64,000 nucleotides of DNA from Silvibacterium dinghuense (GTDB lineage: Bacteria; Acidobacteriota; Terriglobia; Terriglobales; Acidobacteriaceae). The stretch lies in the NCBI RefSeq assembly GCF_004123295.1, contig NZ_SDMK01000001.1, forward strand, positions 1,054,001 through 1,118,000. Reading direction: 5' to 3'. The translations under genes were made by a program, and so were the position numbers. Of this stretch, positions 35,404 through 44,863 are shown piece after piece (positions within the stretch are counted from its first letter, which is position 1; every line of letters begins with the position of its first letter). The notes below the pieces were generated by a model. The model made no database searches, had not been told where the DNA came from, and worked only from the letters and a program-made list of their open reading frames with translations.

Positions 35404-37497
35404 CTACCGCACCGCCTCCGCCAACGCGCTCGCTGCCGCCGCACCCTTGGCCGCCTTCGGCTCCTCCGGCACATGCAGGAAGAAATGCCCGGCATAAGCC
35501 GATTCCATCGGGTCTCCATGCTTCGCATGCGGATCGACCGGCTTGCCTCCAAAACCTGCAGGATCATCCGGTTGCGACCAGACCGCGCCTACCTCGACCG
35601 GCTGCACCTGCTGGGCGACGAGATTGTGATCCAGGCGGCGCTGCTTATCGACAAAGGCCTCAATCACCTTGGCCGCCAGGTGCGCCGAACCCGATCCCCA
35701 GCCGCCATGCTGCCAGAAGACCGCTACCACAATGTCCGGATTGCGCCGCGGAGCCATGCCCACGAACCAGGCATTGGCGCGCTGGCTCTTGATCGACGAC
35801 ACGCTGGTCGTGCCTGCACTGTGGTTCACAACCTGCGCCGTCCCCGTCTTACCTGCAAAATCGATCCCTTCCAGGTGCGAGGCGTAGGCCGTGCCGCCCC
35901 TGCTCGCATCCGTCGTCGCGGCCATGCCGTCGGTGATCGTCTCCCAGCTCTCCGGATCGATGGGAATTGTCACGTCACCCGAGCCGGGAAACGAGTCGAG
36001 GATGGCCTGACGGTACTCCGGCGGCAGCTCGCTCGGGAAGACCACGTGCGGCCGCTTGAGAACGCCGCCTGAAGCGATGCCTCCCAGCGCGCGCGCCAGC
36101 TGGATCGGCGTGGCCGCCACCGCTCCCTGGCCGATGCCGACCGAGACCGTCTCGCCCGCGAACCACTTCTCATGGAAGGTCTTGAGCTTCCATTCGGTCG
36201 AAGGCATTACGCCGGTGATCTCATCCGGCAGATCGATGCCCGTCTTCTGGCCGAAGCCGAACTCATGCGCGTACTTCGCGATGGTATCGATGCCCAGCCT
36301 CACCGCCAGCGTGTAGTAATACGTATCGCAGGAAAGAGGAATCGCGTTGTGGATGTCCACGTTGCCGTGGTGGTGGTCGCAACCGTAGAAATGCCCGTAA
36401 AAGCTCGCGCCGCCCTGGCAGTTCACCTTCAGATCCTGCGCGACATGCTGCTCGAGGCCCGCCACCGACATGAGGATCTTGAAGGTCGAGCCCGGAGGGG
36501 ACTGCGCCTGGATCGCCTTGTTGAGCAGCGGATGGTCCGGATCGGTAATGAGCTTGTTCCACTCGTCGCGGCCGATCCTGACGGCGAACTGGTTGGGATC
36601 GAAGGTCGGCCGGCTGACCATGGCCAGCACCTCGCCGGTATGCGGATCGAGCGCCACAATCGCGCCCTCGCGGTCGCCAAGCGCATTCTCGGCGGCCCGC
36701 TGGATATCCATATCGATGGTCAGCTTCAGATTCTTGCCCGGCACCGAGCGCTCGGTGCCCAGCTTGCCGACTTCGCGGCCATGGCTGTCCACCAGCACAT
36801 CGCGCGAGCCGTCCTGCCCGCGCAGAATCGCGTCGTAAGACTCCTCCACGCCCGACTTGCCGACCACGTCGCCCGGCTCGTAGTAAGCATAGCGAGGATC
36901 GTTCAACATCTCTTCGCTGACTTCGCCGACGTAGCCGATAAGATTGGCCGCAAAACCATCCTTGGGATAAAGGCGCCGCTGCTCATCGACCGTTTCAAGC
37001 TCGGGCATTTCGTCGCGGTGCGCCTCGATGAACTCCTGCTCATCGGGCGTGATGTCCTGCTTGAGCGGCAACGGCTGATACTTCGGTGCCGTCCGGTACT
37101 TCTTCAGGATGGCGTGGATATCATCCACGGTCATGTGCAGGCCGCGTGCGATCAACGGAAGATCGGGTTCGAGATTATGCCCCTGTTCCCGCACCAGAAA
37201 GGCCGAAACCGAGGGGTAATTGTCGACCAGCAGGCGTCCGTCGCGATCCAGTAACTGGCCGCGCGGGGCGAGAATCGGCACCTTGCGGACACGGTTCGCC
37301 TCGGCCAGCGCATGCCAGCTTTCCGCATTGACGACCTGCAGCCGCCAGAGGCCGAAGATCAGCACCGCCATCACCGCAACGATCACATATTGAAAGACCG
37401 TAAGCTTGATAGCCGGCAGATCGGCTTCCCGGGCCAGAAGATCCCTGGCATCCTGCCCCGCAGGCGGACGGCGGAATTTTTCGATGAACTGCTTCAC
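35404..37497 (-). CDS. mrdA: Penicillin-binding protein 2 (elongation transpeptidase)
   Basis: 697 residues. A single N-terminal membrane helix (VFQYVIVAVMAVLIFGLWRL) leads to the pedestal domain (VPILAPRGQLLDRDGRLLVD) and the transpeptidase. The active-site SPPGSTFK gives S337 and K340. SCDTYYY provides the SxD form typical of PBP2, and GKTGTAQ the KTG box. PBP2 cross-links side-wall peptidoglycan in the rod complex with RodA and MreC. The C-terminal tail is Ala-rich and about 60 residues longer than the domain. Its ATG overlaps the mreD stop (ATGA). Confidence 0.96.
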   Translation of the reverse strand: MKQFIEKFRRPPAGQDARDLLAREADLPAIKLTVFQYVIVAVMAVLIFGLWRLQVVNAESWHALAEANRVRKVPILAPRGQLLDRDGRLLVDNYPSVSAFLVREQGHNLEPDLPLIARGLHMTVDDIHAILKKYRTAPKYQPLPLKQDITPDEQEFIEAHRDEMPELETVDEQRRLYPKDGFAANLIGYVGEVSEEMLNDPRYAYYEPGDVVGKSGVEESYDAILRGQDGSRDVLVDSHGREVGKLGTERSVPGKNLKLTIDMDIQRAAENALGDREGAIVALDPHTGEVLAMVSRPTFDPNQFAVRIGRDEWNKLITDPDHPLLNKAIQAQSPPGSTFKILMSVAGLEQHVAQDLKVNCQGGASFYGHFYGCDHHHGNVDIHNAIPLSCDTYYYTLAVRLGIDTIAKYAHEFGFGQKTGIDLPDEITGVMPSTEWKLKTFHEKWFAGETVSVGIGQGAVAATPIQLARALGGIASGGVLKRPHVVFPSELPPEYRQAILDSFPGSGDVTIPIDPESWETITDGMAATTDASRGGTAYASHLEGIDFAGKTGTAQVVNHSAGTTSVSSIKSQRANAWFVGMAPRRNPDIVVAVFWQHGGWGSGSAHLAAKVIEAFVDKQRRLDHNLVAQQVQPVEVGAVWSQPDDPAGFGGKPVDPHAKHGDPMESAYAGHFFLHVPEEPKAAKGAAAASALAEAVR

Positions 37498-38012
37498 TCG
37501 CGTGCCCTCGTACGATCCAGAAGCGCGAAGAGAACCACGGCGATCAGCGCATTGATGGCCGCGCTCAACAGCTCGACAACCCAGTTCCAGCCCACAGGCC
37601 GGGCCAGCATGTGGCGCATCAGCACCCAGTCGATGCCGTTATGCAGCAGCACGAAGCAGAAGGTCAGCATCAACCGGCTGCCGTGCGCCTCGGTATCGAT
37701 GCGCGAGCCAAGCGAGGCCGCCAGGTAACCAATAAACGCCTTGCAGATGCCAAAGACACCGATGGGCTGCTGAGTCAGCGCATCCTGCAGGATGCCGATG
37801 ACCATGCCTCCCACCGTAGCCCCGATGGCATTGCGCCGCGCGGTGGCGAAATAGATCACCACCAGCAGCGGCAGGTCGAGCATGCCGAAACGGGCAAAGT
37901 GCAGCGTAGCCAGCGACTGAATACCGATCGCCAGCAGCGGCAGCAGCACATAAAGATAGACCGGCAGTGTCCGTTCGTCGGCTTCCCGTCGTGTTGAGGC
38001 CATCAGAGCCAT
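37494..38012 (-). CDS. mreD: Rod shape-determining protein MreD
   Basis: 172 residues with five to six hydrophobic helices (VYLYVLLPLLAIGIQSLATL; LVVIYFATARRNAIGATVGG; GIFGICKAFIGYLAASLGSR). MreD is an integral membrane subunit of the Mre complex and helps balance MreC activation of PBP2. Size and position between mreC and mrdA are the strongest evidence, as sequence conservation in this family is low. It starts three bases after mreC and overlaps mrdA by four, so translation is coupled through the run. Confidence 0.9.
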   Translation of the reverse strand: MALMASTRREADERTLPVYLYVLLPLLAIGIQSLATLHFARFGMLDLPLLVVIYFATARRNAIGATVGGMVIGILQDALTQQPIGVFGICKAFIGYLAASLGSRIDTEAHGSRLMLTFCFVLLHNGIDWVLMRHMLARPVGWNWVVELLSAAINALIAVVLFALLDRTRARE

Positions 38013-38015
38013 CGG

Positions 38016-39749
38016 CTAGACTCCCCTTCTCTGCGGTGTGGCCGGTTTCTGTTCCTGCGGAGGACGGCTGCCATCATCCGGCACCAGGACAGGACCGCGA
38101 TGGACGGGCTTCTGCGCAGGCTTTTCGGCATTCGGAGCCGCCTGGTTGCCGGCCGGACGCGGAGTACCCGTATTCGGATGAGAGGGACGCGCCTCCGGAC
38201 CATCCACAATGACATGCGTGGTGGAATCGGATTTGAGCGTCGTCGGATGTGTAGCCGCAGCCGGGCTGCCGGCCGGCAAAGCAGCCGGAGGAGGATGATG
38301 CACGGCAGCTGCCGGTGAGCCCGCCACATTATTGGCTCCGGACGTTCCGGCAGGCCGCGGCGTAGAAGAAGCTGTTCCGGTCGCACCACTGCCCGATACC
38401 CCGGTCTGTATCCCGGTCTGAGGCCGTGCCGCCGGGTGAGCCGTACCTGTGCCGGAAGCAGCGCCCGAAGCTGCCGTATGGGCGACAGCCGTCGTACCGG
38501 CCGCATGTGCCACCGCACCGGAAACTGCGCCCACAGGCGTCCCATTTCCCCCGTCCGCAGCGGCAGGCGCAGGTTTCGGCTGAATCTTTGCCGGAGGCAG
38601 CTCTTCGGTCCCTTCCTTCACCGGCACGGAGCGTGCGCCAGGCGTCAGCTCTGCAGCCGGCGGCGTCATATTCGGGCTGAATCCATCGGGATGCGCAGCC
38701 TGCGGAGGATGCAGCGGCTGAACGACATTGCCTGTCTCATCCACATTGCTGTCCGGATTGGTGTCGGAGGGCGCACCCTGATCGATGCGGTTCGGCAAAC
38801 GCTCGGAAAGAATGTCCGAGGCCCGCTTCTGAGCCGCCACACCCTCGGCCTCGCTCTCGGCCAGATCCTTGGCCTCCTGCGCCGAAGCAGCATCCCCCAT
38901 ATTCGTGATGATCAACACCTCTTCCAGCTCGGAGAGATGTGCTGCCGGCTTCACGATCACATCCTGTAACGGATCGCGATCCGGGTCGGGCTGCATCTTT
39001 ACGACCGTGCCCACCGGCAGGCCACGCGGGAAAATCTGGTCGCCTCCGCTGGTGAGAATCGTTTCGCCGGCCTTGATGCGCTCATCGGGCGAGACATTCA
39101 CCACCTGAACACCGCCAAACGGCGCGCCCTTGAGCACGCCGCGAATGCGCGTGGTTTCGAGGATCACGCCAACGCCGCTGGTTGAATCCGAGATGAGCAT
39201 GAGCTGGCTGGTCGAGGGGAAGACTTCCTTGATCCGGCCGACGATGCCATCCTGCGTCACCACCGGCATGTCCGGCTCGATGCCGTCGTCCGAGCCCTTG
39301 TCGATATAAACGATGCCCGACTGCTCGGTACCCGAGCTGCCCACCACCTGCGCGGGGACAGTCTTATAGATGTACTTTTCCTTGAAGCCGAGCAGGGCCT
39401 GCAGGCGCTGTGCCTGCTTTGCATCCTCGGCCACGCTGGCCTGCTCCAGGCGCAGGCGCTCGATCTCACCGTGCAGATCGGCGTTATCGCGGCGGACGTG
39501 GATCAGGTCGATGTAGCCCAGCCAGATGCCTTCGATCCATCCGCCAAAATTGCGCAGCAGCTTTTCCGGAGGCGTGATGACCGTAACCACGGCATAGCGC
39601 AGCATGCTCACCGCGCGCGGGTCGCCGGAGTCCGTAGTGCCGCCCAGGCTCTGGGGACGCTTGACCTGCACCGCCAGGGCGAGCAGCTGCACCACCAGCA
39701 CCAGCAGGAGGACGAGGGCGTTCTTATATCGGGTGAAAAAAGATTCCAT
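38016..39749 (-). CDS. mreC: Rod shape-determining protein MreC with a long disordered tail
   Basis: 577 residues, nearly twice the usual ~300. One N-terminal helix (NALVLLLVLVVQLLALAVQV) is followed by a coiled coil (HGEIERLRLEQASVAEDAKQ) and the two beta-barrel domains with ARVVG-like PAQVVGSSGTEQSGIVYIDK, GDDGIEPDMPVVTQDGIVGR and DQIFPRGLPVGTV. These end near residue 290. The remaining ~290 residues are Pro/Ala/Thr/Gly-rich and presumably disordered in the periplasm. MreC links MreB to PBP2. It lies 51 bases after mreB. Confidence 0.93.
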   Translation of the reverse strand: MESFFTRYKNALVLLLVLVVQLLALAVQVKRPQSLGGTTDSGDPRAVSMLRYAVVTVITPPEKLLRNFGGWIEGIWLGYIDLIHVRRDNADLHGEIERLRLEQASVAEDAKQAQRLQALLGFKEKYIYKTVPAQVVGSSGTEQSGIVYIDKGSDDGIEPDMPVVTQDGIVGRIKEVFPSTSQLMLISDSTSGVGVILETTRIRGVLKGAPFGGVQVVNVSPDERIKAGETILTSGGDQIFPRGLPVGTVVKMQPDPDRDPLQDVIVKPAAHLSELEEVLIITNMGDAASAQEAKDLAESEAEGVAAQKRASDILSERLPNRIDQGAPSDTNPDSNVDETGNVVQPLHPPQAAHPDGFSPNMTPPAAELTPGARSVPVKEGTEELPPAKIQPKPAPAAADGGNGTPVGAVSGAVAHAAGTTAVAHTAASGAASGTGTAHPAARPQTGIQTGVSGSGATGTASSTPRPAGTSGANNVAGSPAAAVHHPPPAALPAGSPAAATHPTTLKSDSTTHVIVDGPEARPSHPNTGTPRPAGNQAAPNAEKPAQKPVHRGPVLVPDDGSRPPQEQKPATPQRRGV

Positions 39750-39800
39750 GCGACTGGAGCAGGCCCCGCGCTGCTTCCGCCGGGGCCGCTCCTCTCAATG

Positions 39801-40865
39801 CTAGTCGATCTTGATCTTGCGCAGCAGGCGGAAGTCGCTCAGCATCTTGCCGGTACCAAGCACAACACTGGCCAGCGGGTCGTCGGCGATCGAAACCGGC
39901 AGCCCGGTTTCCTCGCGGATGCGCTTGTCGAGATTCTTGATGAGCGCGCCGCCTCCGGTCAGCACGATGCCGCGATCGCTGATGTCGGCCGAAAGCTCGG
40001 GCGGGGTGCGTTCCAGCGCTACGCGAATGGCGTTCATGATCGTGGCAATCGACTCGCCCAGCGCCTCGCGGATTTCCGAGTCCTCGATGGTGATGGTCTT
40101 CGGCACGCCCTCGATGAGGTTGCGGCCCTTGATCTCCATGGTCAGCGGCTTCTCGAGCGGATAGGCGGAGCCGATCTCGATCTTGATCTGCTCGGCGGTG
40201 CGCTCACCGATGAGCAGGTTATATTTCCGCTTCAGGTAGTTCATGATAGACTCGTCCATCTGGTTGCCGGCCATGCGGACCGAGCGCGAGTAGACGATGC
40301 CGGAGAGCGAGATCACCGCGATGTCGGTGGTACCACCGCCGATATCGACCACCATGTTGCCCGAGGGCTCGGTGATGGGCAGACCCGCGCCGATGGCGGC
40401 GACCATGGCCTGCTCAACGAGGAACACCTCGCTCGCCTTGGCGCGGTAGGCCGAGTCTTCGACCGCGCGCTTTTCCACCTGGGTGATCTCCGAAGGCACG
40501 CCGATCACGATGCGCGGATGCACCATCATCTTGCGGTTGTGGGCCTTCTGGATGAAGTAGTTCAGCATTTTCTCGGTGACCTTGAAGTCGGCGATGACGC
40601 CGTCCTTCATCGGCTTGATGGCCACGATGTTGCCCGGGGTGCGGCCCAGCATCTCCTTGGCTTCCTTGCCGACAGCCTCGACCTCACCGGTGTTCTTGTT
40701 GATAGCTACGATCGAGGGCTCGTTGACGACAATACCCTTGTTGGCCGCATAGACCAGGGTGTTGGCCGTGCCCAGATCAATGGCGAGGTCACTGGAGAAA
40801 ACACTGAACAGCGAGCGCACACCGTGTGCCCGCGAAGAACGCGACTGAAAACCATTCGATGACAT
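39801..40865 (-). CDS. mreB: Rod shape-determining actin homologue MreB
   Basis: 354 residues from the ATG at 40865 ([20 protein letters not shown]); upstream in-frame sequence lacks conservation. Actin-fold motifs: [60 protein letters not shown], and [20 protein letters not shown]. MreB forms membrane-bound filaments that guide side-wall synthesis. It is the first gene of mreB-mreC-mreD-mrdA-rodA and probably carries the main promoter in 40866-41200. The N-terminal extension before DLAIDLG is about 25 residues longer than the E. coli protein. Confidence 0.97.
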   Translation of the reverse strand: MSSNGFQSRSSRAHGVRSLFSVFSSDLAIDLGTANTLVYAANKGIVVNEPSIVAINKNTGEVEAVGKEAKEMLGRTPGNIVAIKPMKDGVIADFKVTEKMLNYFIQKAHNRKMMVHPRIVIGVPSEITQVEKRAVEDSAYRAKASEVFLVEQAMVAAIGAGLPITEPSGNMVVDIGGGTTDIAVISLSGIVYSRSVRMAGNQMDESIMNYLKRKYNLLIGERTAEQIKIEIGSAYPLEKPLTMEIKGRNLIEGVPKTITIEDSEIREALGESIATIMNAIRVALERTPPELSADISDRGIVLTGGGALIKNLDKRIREETGLPVSIADDPLASVVLGTGKMLSDFRLLRKIKID

Positions 40866-41200
40866 GAGGATGCTGACTTCCGAGGAGACTGGACCCAAAA
40901 ACAATTGTAAGCGAATCGCACGCACATACGCGGAAAGGTGCGATTTCTCTGGGTATTTCGCACCTGCTGCGATGCACGTGACTCGCAACCGCTCTTCATG
41001 AGGGCTGCATGCATGTATTTTCCGCAGCGATACGAGATGTCCGTCGGCATAGAGAAGAAGCTTTATGTAGTGCGATCGCCGTGCTCAAATCTCGTTCCCA
41101 TGCAGAGATGAAACGCGCCTGCAAGTAACTTCCGTACCTTTGGACAGCCCGCCGGCGAAGCGGATGATGAGGCAGCGGCGGAAGTCGTGCCGCTAAAACG

Positions 41201-41232
41201 GCGAAAGCCCCGGAGAGCACCGGGGCTTTCGC
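41201..41232. terminator. Perfect 13-bp hairpin upstream of the small ORF
   Basis: Arms GCGAAAGCCCCGG / CCGGGGCTTTCGC with a 6-base loop AGAGCA. A short T-run follows on minus (CGTTTTA). No neighbouring gene clearly needs it, so its partner transcript is unknown. Confidence 0.6.
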
Positions 41233-41250
41233 TTACCTCTGGAGACCACG

Positions 41251-41364
41251 ATGAAAAGAGCATCGTCGTCCAACCGTTGGCCCGCTCAGGTAGCAGCCTG
41301 GGCTAAGGCCGTGTGGGTTGTGGTGAAGACTTGTGCCTTGGCCTGGCACGAGTTTCACTCCTGA
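41251..41364 (+). CDS. Candidate small protein, 37 residues
   Basis: ATG at 41251 is preceded by CTCTGGAGACCACG, a good ribosome site at normal spacing. The frame gives MKRASSSNRWPAQVAAWAKA then VWVVVKTCALAWHEFHS. It has four Trp, a basic N-terminus and a short hydrophobic centre that could form an amphipathic or membrane helix. It sits between two hairpins (41201-41232 and 41377-41413), the second followed by a T-rich stretch, so it looks like its own transcription unit between mreB and the aldehyde dehydrogenase. No family is known to me. A non-coding RNA in the same place is an alternative. Confidence 0.4.
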   Translation: MKRASSSNRWPAQVAAWAKAVWVVVKTCALAWHEFHS

Positions 41365-41376
41365 CCCGGAAAGACT

Positions 41377-41420
41377 AGCCCCGGGTTGCAGGCGGCAACC
41401 TGCTACCCGGGCTTTATGTT
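41377..41420 (+). terminator. Terminator-like hairpin after the small ORF
   Basis: Arms around CCCGGGT and GCAGG pair with CCTGC and ACCCGGG with one internal mismatch and a bulge. TTTATGTTTTC follows on plus. It lies 12 bases after the small ORF stop. Confidence 0.6.
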
Positions 41421-41645
41421 TTCATCGTGCTCCCGCCATCCTCGCCTGTCAATCAAAAACCTGCCATCTATCCATGCTGATCGCCCTGTTTTCGTCCAGA
41501 ACAGCGGTTCTATCAATCACATCCGGCGATTCCCATGCTGAAACTGCCCTCTCGGGACAGGCTTTTACCCCTGCGCCATGCGGCCCGGCAGGACACAATG
41601 CGCCTCCTTGGGTATGCTGAAGTGTTTCGCCCAGAGGAGAGTTCC

Positions 41646-43139
41646 GTGTCCCACACGCTTTACAAGAATCTGATCGGCGGCCACATGGTCGCGAGCCACA
41701 CCGGCAAAACCTTCCTGAACATCAATCCGGCCAACTCCGACGACGTCATCGGCGAATTCCAGGCATCCGGCGCCAAGGACATCGACGACGCCGTGGCGGC
41801 TGCCGCCGAAGCCTACAAGACATGGCGGCTCGTCCCCGCGCCCAAGCGCGCCGAAATCCTCTACCGCTGCGGCGAACTGCTGGCCGAGCGCAAGGAGAGC
41901 TACGCCCGCGAGATGACCCGCGAAATGGGCAAGGTGCTGAGCGAGACGCGCGGCGACGTGCAGGAGGCCATCGACACCGCCTACTACATGGCCGGTGAAG
42001 GCCGCCGCCTCTTCGGCCAAACCACCCCCTCCGAGCTCAAGTCGAAGTTCGCCATGTCGGTGCGCATGCCGGTCGGCGTCGTGGGCATGATCGCGCCCTG
42101 GAACTTCCCCATGGCCATCCCCTCCTGGAAGCTCTTCCCGGCGCTGGTCTGCGGCAACACCTGCGTCATCAAGCCGGCGGAAGACACGCCCCTTTCCACC
42201 TATAACCTCGTCGAGTGCCTCACCGAGGCCGGACTGCCTCCAGGCGTGGTCAACATCGTCACCGGCTTCGGCCCCGACGCAGGCGCGCCGCTGGTCGCGC
42301 ACCCCGGCGTCCGCGCCATCTCTTTCACCGGATCGTCCGAGGTCGGCCGCATCGTCGGCCAGACGGCAGCGGCCAACTTCAAACCCTGCTCGCTCGAGAT
42401 GGGCGGTAAGAACGCCATGATCGTGCTTGAGGACGCCAACCTCGATCTCGCTATCGAGGGCGCGCTCTGGGGAGCCTTCGGCACCACCGGCCAGCGCTGC
42501 ACCGCCACCAGCCGCATCATTCTGCATAAAAAGATCGCCGCCGAGTTCACGAAGAAGCTCGTTGCCCGCGTGGACGCGCTCAAGGTCGGCGACGGCCTCG
42601 ATGAACACACGCAGATGGGCCCGCAGGTGAACCAGCAGCAGATCGAAACCTCGATCCGCTACTGCGAGATTGCGCAGAAGGAAGGCGCGAAGCTGCTCAC
42701 CGGCGGCAGCGTGCTCGAGGACGGCAGCTACGACAAGGGCCACTTTTTCGCGCCCACAGTCTTCGGCGGCGTGAAGCCGAAGATGCGCATCGCCCAGGAG
42801 GAGGTCTTCGGCCCGGTCGTCAGCCTGATCGAGGTCGAAAGCTTTGAAGAGGCACTCGAGGCCGCCAACGGCATCCAGTACGGCCTCTCGACCGCGCTTT
42901 ATTCGAAGGACGTGAACAAGGCCTTCCAGGCCATGCGCGATCTCGAAGCGGGCATTACCTATATCAACGCTCCGACCATCGGCGCCGAGGTCCACCTGCC
43001 CTTCGGCGGCGTGAAGCAGACCGGCAACGGACACCGCGAGGGCGGCACCGGCGCGCTCGACTTCTACACCACATGGAAGGCGGTCTACGTCGACTACTCC
43101 GACACCCTGCAGCGGGCGCAGATCGACAACGCGGATTAA
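41646..43139 (+). CDS. NAD(P)-dependent aldehyde dehydrogenase family protein
   Basis: 497 residues from the GTG at 41646, which has AGGAGAG just upstream; a longer ATG frame from 41535 lacks conservation. Family blocks: [52 protein letters not shown] with the general-base Glu, [10 protein letters not shown] with the nucleophile Cys, and [13 protein letters not shown]. The end [20 protein letters not shown] is close to semialdehyde dehydrogenases of the ALDH7/AmaB type. It oxidises an aldehyde to the acid in the cytoplasm. The natural substrate is not resolved. Confidence 0.93.
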   Translation: MSHTLYKNLIGGHMVASHTGKTFLNINPANSDDVIGEFQASGAKDIDDAVAAAAEAYKTWRLVPAPKRAEILYRCGELLAERKESYAREMTREMGKVLSETRGDVQEAIDTAYYMAGEGRRLFGQTTPSELKSKFAMSVRMPVGVVGMIAPWNFPMAIPSWKLFPALVCGNTCVIKPAEDTPLSTYNLVECLTEAGLPPGVVNIVTGFGPDAGAPLVAHPGVRAISFTGSSEVGRIVGQTAAANFKPCSLEMGGKNAMIVLEDANLDLAIEGALWGAFGTTGQRCTATSRIILHKKIAAEFTKKLVARVDALKVGDGLDEHTQMGPQVNQQQIETSIRYCEIAQKEGAKLLTGGSVLEDGSYDKGHFFAPTVFGGVKPKMRIAQEEVFGPVVSLIEVESFEEALEAANGIQYGLSTALYSKDVNKAFQAMRDLEAGITYINAPTIGAEVHLPFGGVKQTGNGHREGGTGALDFYTTWKAVYVDYSDTLQRAQIDNAD

Positions 43140-43152
43140 ACCATGCAACAGA

Positions 43153-43180
43153 CGCCAGGGCGCATTGCAGCGCCCTGGCG
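43153..43180. terminator. Shared hairpin between convergent genes
   Basis: Perfect 11-bp arms CGCCAGGGCGC / GCGCCCTGGCG with loop ATTGCA, 13 bases after the dehydrogenase stop and 4 before the regulator stop. T-runs are short, so termination strength is uncertain. Confidence 0.65.
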
Positions 43181-43183
43181 TAC

Positions 43184-44131
43184 TTATAGTTTGGGTGTTT
43201 CTGCTCCAACATGCAGCGATGGCAGCAGCGCCCTGGTCACTGAACCGGCAATCTTGTCCTGCACCGCGAGCACATCGGGAAACGGGCTGTTGTATGTATC
43301 GGTCCAGATCACGTAGCCGCTCTTTACCTCGACCAGCCGCACCGCGACCCGCAGCTGCCCGCCCGACTCACGCACACTGCCATCCACTACATACGCCACG
43401 CCCAGCGAGCGCGCCATCTCGGCCAGCGGCACCTGCTTGTCCTTGAAATAAAAGCTTGAGGTTGGTGGCGGCACCTTCAATCCCGGAACCCGGCTCAACC
43501 GATCGATCAGCTCCTCGGTCATGCCGTCGGTGAATTCGCCCTCTTTCATCCCCGGCGTCAGGTCGAGAAACGGCAGTACGGCAACCGACTGCTGCGCCGG
43601 TGCGACGGCGCTCCCATTCGCACCATTCCCCGTCGCGCTATTCCCGGTCGGGCCATTCCGGGGCATATGTGCATGGATCCGCGAGAGCACCCACAGATTC
43701 GCCACGCAGGCGACCGCAGCCAGGGCGACAATCCACAAAAACTTCCGGCGATGTTTCGGAGCCGCGGCCAAAGGCGCTGCCGCTACCGGCTGGGCCTCCG
43801 TGCAGGAGGCAACTTCGGCGACCAGCCGGTAGCCGAGCCGTGGCACGGTCGCAATGTATGCGGGCTGCTTCGGATCATCCCCCAGCAGTCGCCGCAGCGA
43901 CGCCACGGCCTGATAGACCGAATCCTGTGTGACCGCGACCCCGGACCAAACATGGCTGAGCAGGTCGTCCGTGCTCACCACCTCGCCCGGATGCTCCGCC
44001 AGGTAGAGCAGCAGGCGCATTCCCCGCGCCTCCAGCCGGACGTGCTCGCCGTCCCGCGAGATCAGGCCTTTCGATGGATCGACACACCAGGAGCCAATGC
44101 GAAGCATATGCGGGGCCGAGCCCAAAACCAT
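43184..44131 (-). CDS. CadC-like membrane-bound winged-helix regulator
   Basis: 315 residues. The N-terminal OmpR/PhoB-type winged helix (residues ~10-105) has LEARGMRLLLYLAEHPGEVV, LLSHVWSGVAVTQDSVYQAV, and YIATVPRLGYRLVA. One membrane helix (FLWIVALAAVACVANLWVL) is followed by a periplasmic domain starting QSVAVLPFLDLTP with GMTEELIDRLSRVPGL. That fold is shared with TolB/FlgO-like and adenylate-cyclase-linked regulators. The arrangement allows an external signal to reach DNA directly. Target genes are not evident; it is divergent from the small membrane protein at 44279. Confidence 0.88.
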   Translation of the reverse strand: MVLGSAPHMLRIGSWCVDPSKGLISRDGEHVRLEARGMRLLLYLAEHPGEVVSTDDLLSHVWSGVAVTQDSVYQAVASLRRLLGDDPKQPAYIATVPRLGYRLVAEVASCTEAQPVAAAPLAAAPKHRRKFLWIVALAAVACVANLWVLSRIHAHMPRNGPTGNSATGNGANGSAVAPAQQSVAVLPFLDLTPGMKEGEFTDGMTEELIDRLSRVPGLKVPPPTSSFYFKDKQVPLAEMARSLGVAYVVDGSVRESGGQLRVAVRLVEVKSGYVIWTDTYNSPFPDVLAVQDKIAGSVTRALLPSLHVGAETPKL

Positions 44132-44278
44132 CTTCCCGAACCATCTTTCAGAAGTTTTCAGGCTATTTCAGTTGCGATTCAGGACTTCGCCCGACCTTCG
44201 TGGCTATGGTAAACCGCGACGGCCAGGTCCAGAACAGAGGCTCCCGGCGTCCCCTGACACTCCACTGGAAGGAATTGC

Positions 44279-44743
44279 ATGACCCCGGACTCCGTTCCCG
44301 CTCTCACCAGGAATCACGCCGTAACAGCCATCGCCATCGGCGGCCTCGTCGCCGGCGCCATCGACCTCACCCAGGCCTGCATCCTCTTCGGCTGGGACAT
44401 TCCACTCTCGATCGCCAGAGGCCTGATCGGCGCGCGTGCCGATCAGGGAGGCGCCGCCATCTACCTGCTCGGCGTCTTCCTCCACTTCTTCATCGCGTTC
44501 TCCTTTGCCGCCTTCTACTACGCGGTCAGCCGCCGCCTTCGCTTCCTCGTTGAGTACCCGCTCCTCTGCGGCCTGATCTACGGCGCGGCCGTCCAGGAGG
44601 TGATGAGCCTGATCGTCCTGCCTCTTTCAGCCCTGCACGCTCGAGGACCCTACAGCCTCCACGAGCTCATCCAAGGGCTGCTCGTGCACATGGTCGTCAT
44701 CGGATTGCCTATTTCCTTTAGCGTCCGCAAGTTCGCCCGATGA
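44279..44743 (+). CDS. Hypothetical four-helix membrane protein
   Basis: 154 residues with four hydrophobic helices: AIAIGGLVAGAIDLTQACIL, YLLGVFLHFFIAFSFAAFYY, LLCGLIYGAAVQEVMSLIVL and LIQGLLVHMVVIGLPISF. The start is preceded by GGAAGGAATTGC. The layout GG-VAGAIDLT followed by a helix with FFIAFSFAA resembles YagU/DUF1440-type membrane proteins, but I am not sure. No catalytic residues stand out. It is divergent from the CadC-like gene across 147 bases and precedes the antiporter by 120 bases. Confidence 0.75.
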   Translation: MTPDSVPALTRNHAVTAIAIGGLVAGAIDLTQACILFGWDIPLSIARGLIGARADQGGAAIYLLGVFLHFFIAFSFAAFYYAVSRRLRFLVEYPLLCGLIYGAAVQEVMSLIVLPLSALHARGPYSLHELIQGLLVHMVVIGLPISFSVRKFAR

Positions 44744-44863
44744 GGATCATTCCTCCTCGGGAATCCTTCCGAAAACTCGCTTCCAATAATTTCGAAATCC
44801 CGGGATTTCCCACTAGAATCCGCATCTAAGGTTGAAACCCCCAGCCCAACCCCGGAGATCTCC

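Noticed and set aside
41107-41192. Two very short frames (6 and 10 codons) upstream of the hairpin at 41201
   Set aside because: They have weak ribosome sites and no other support; they may be chance.
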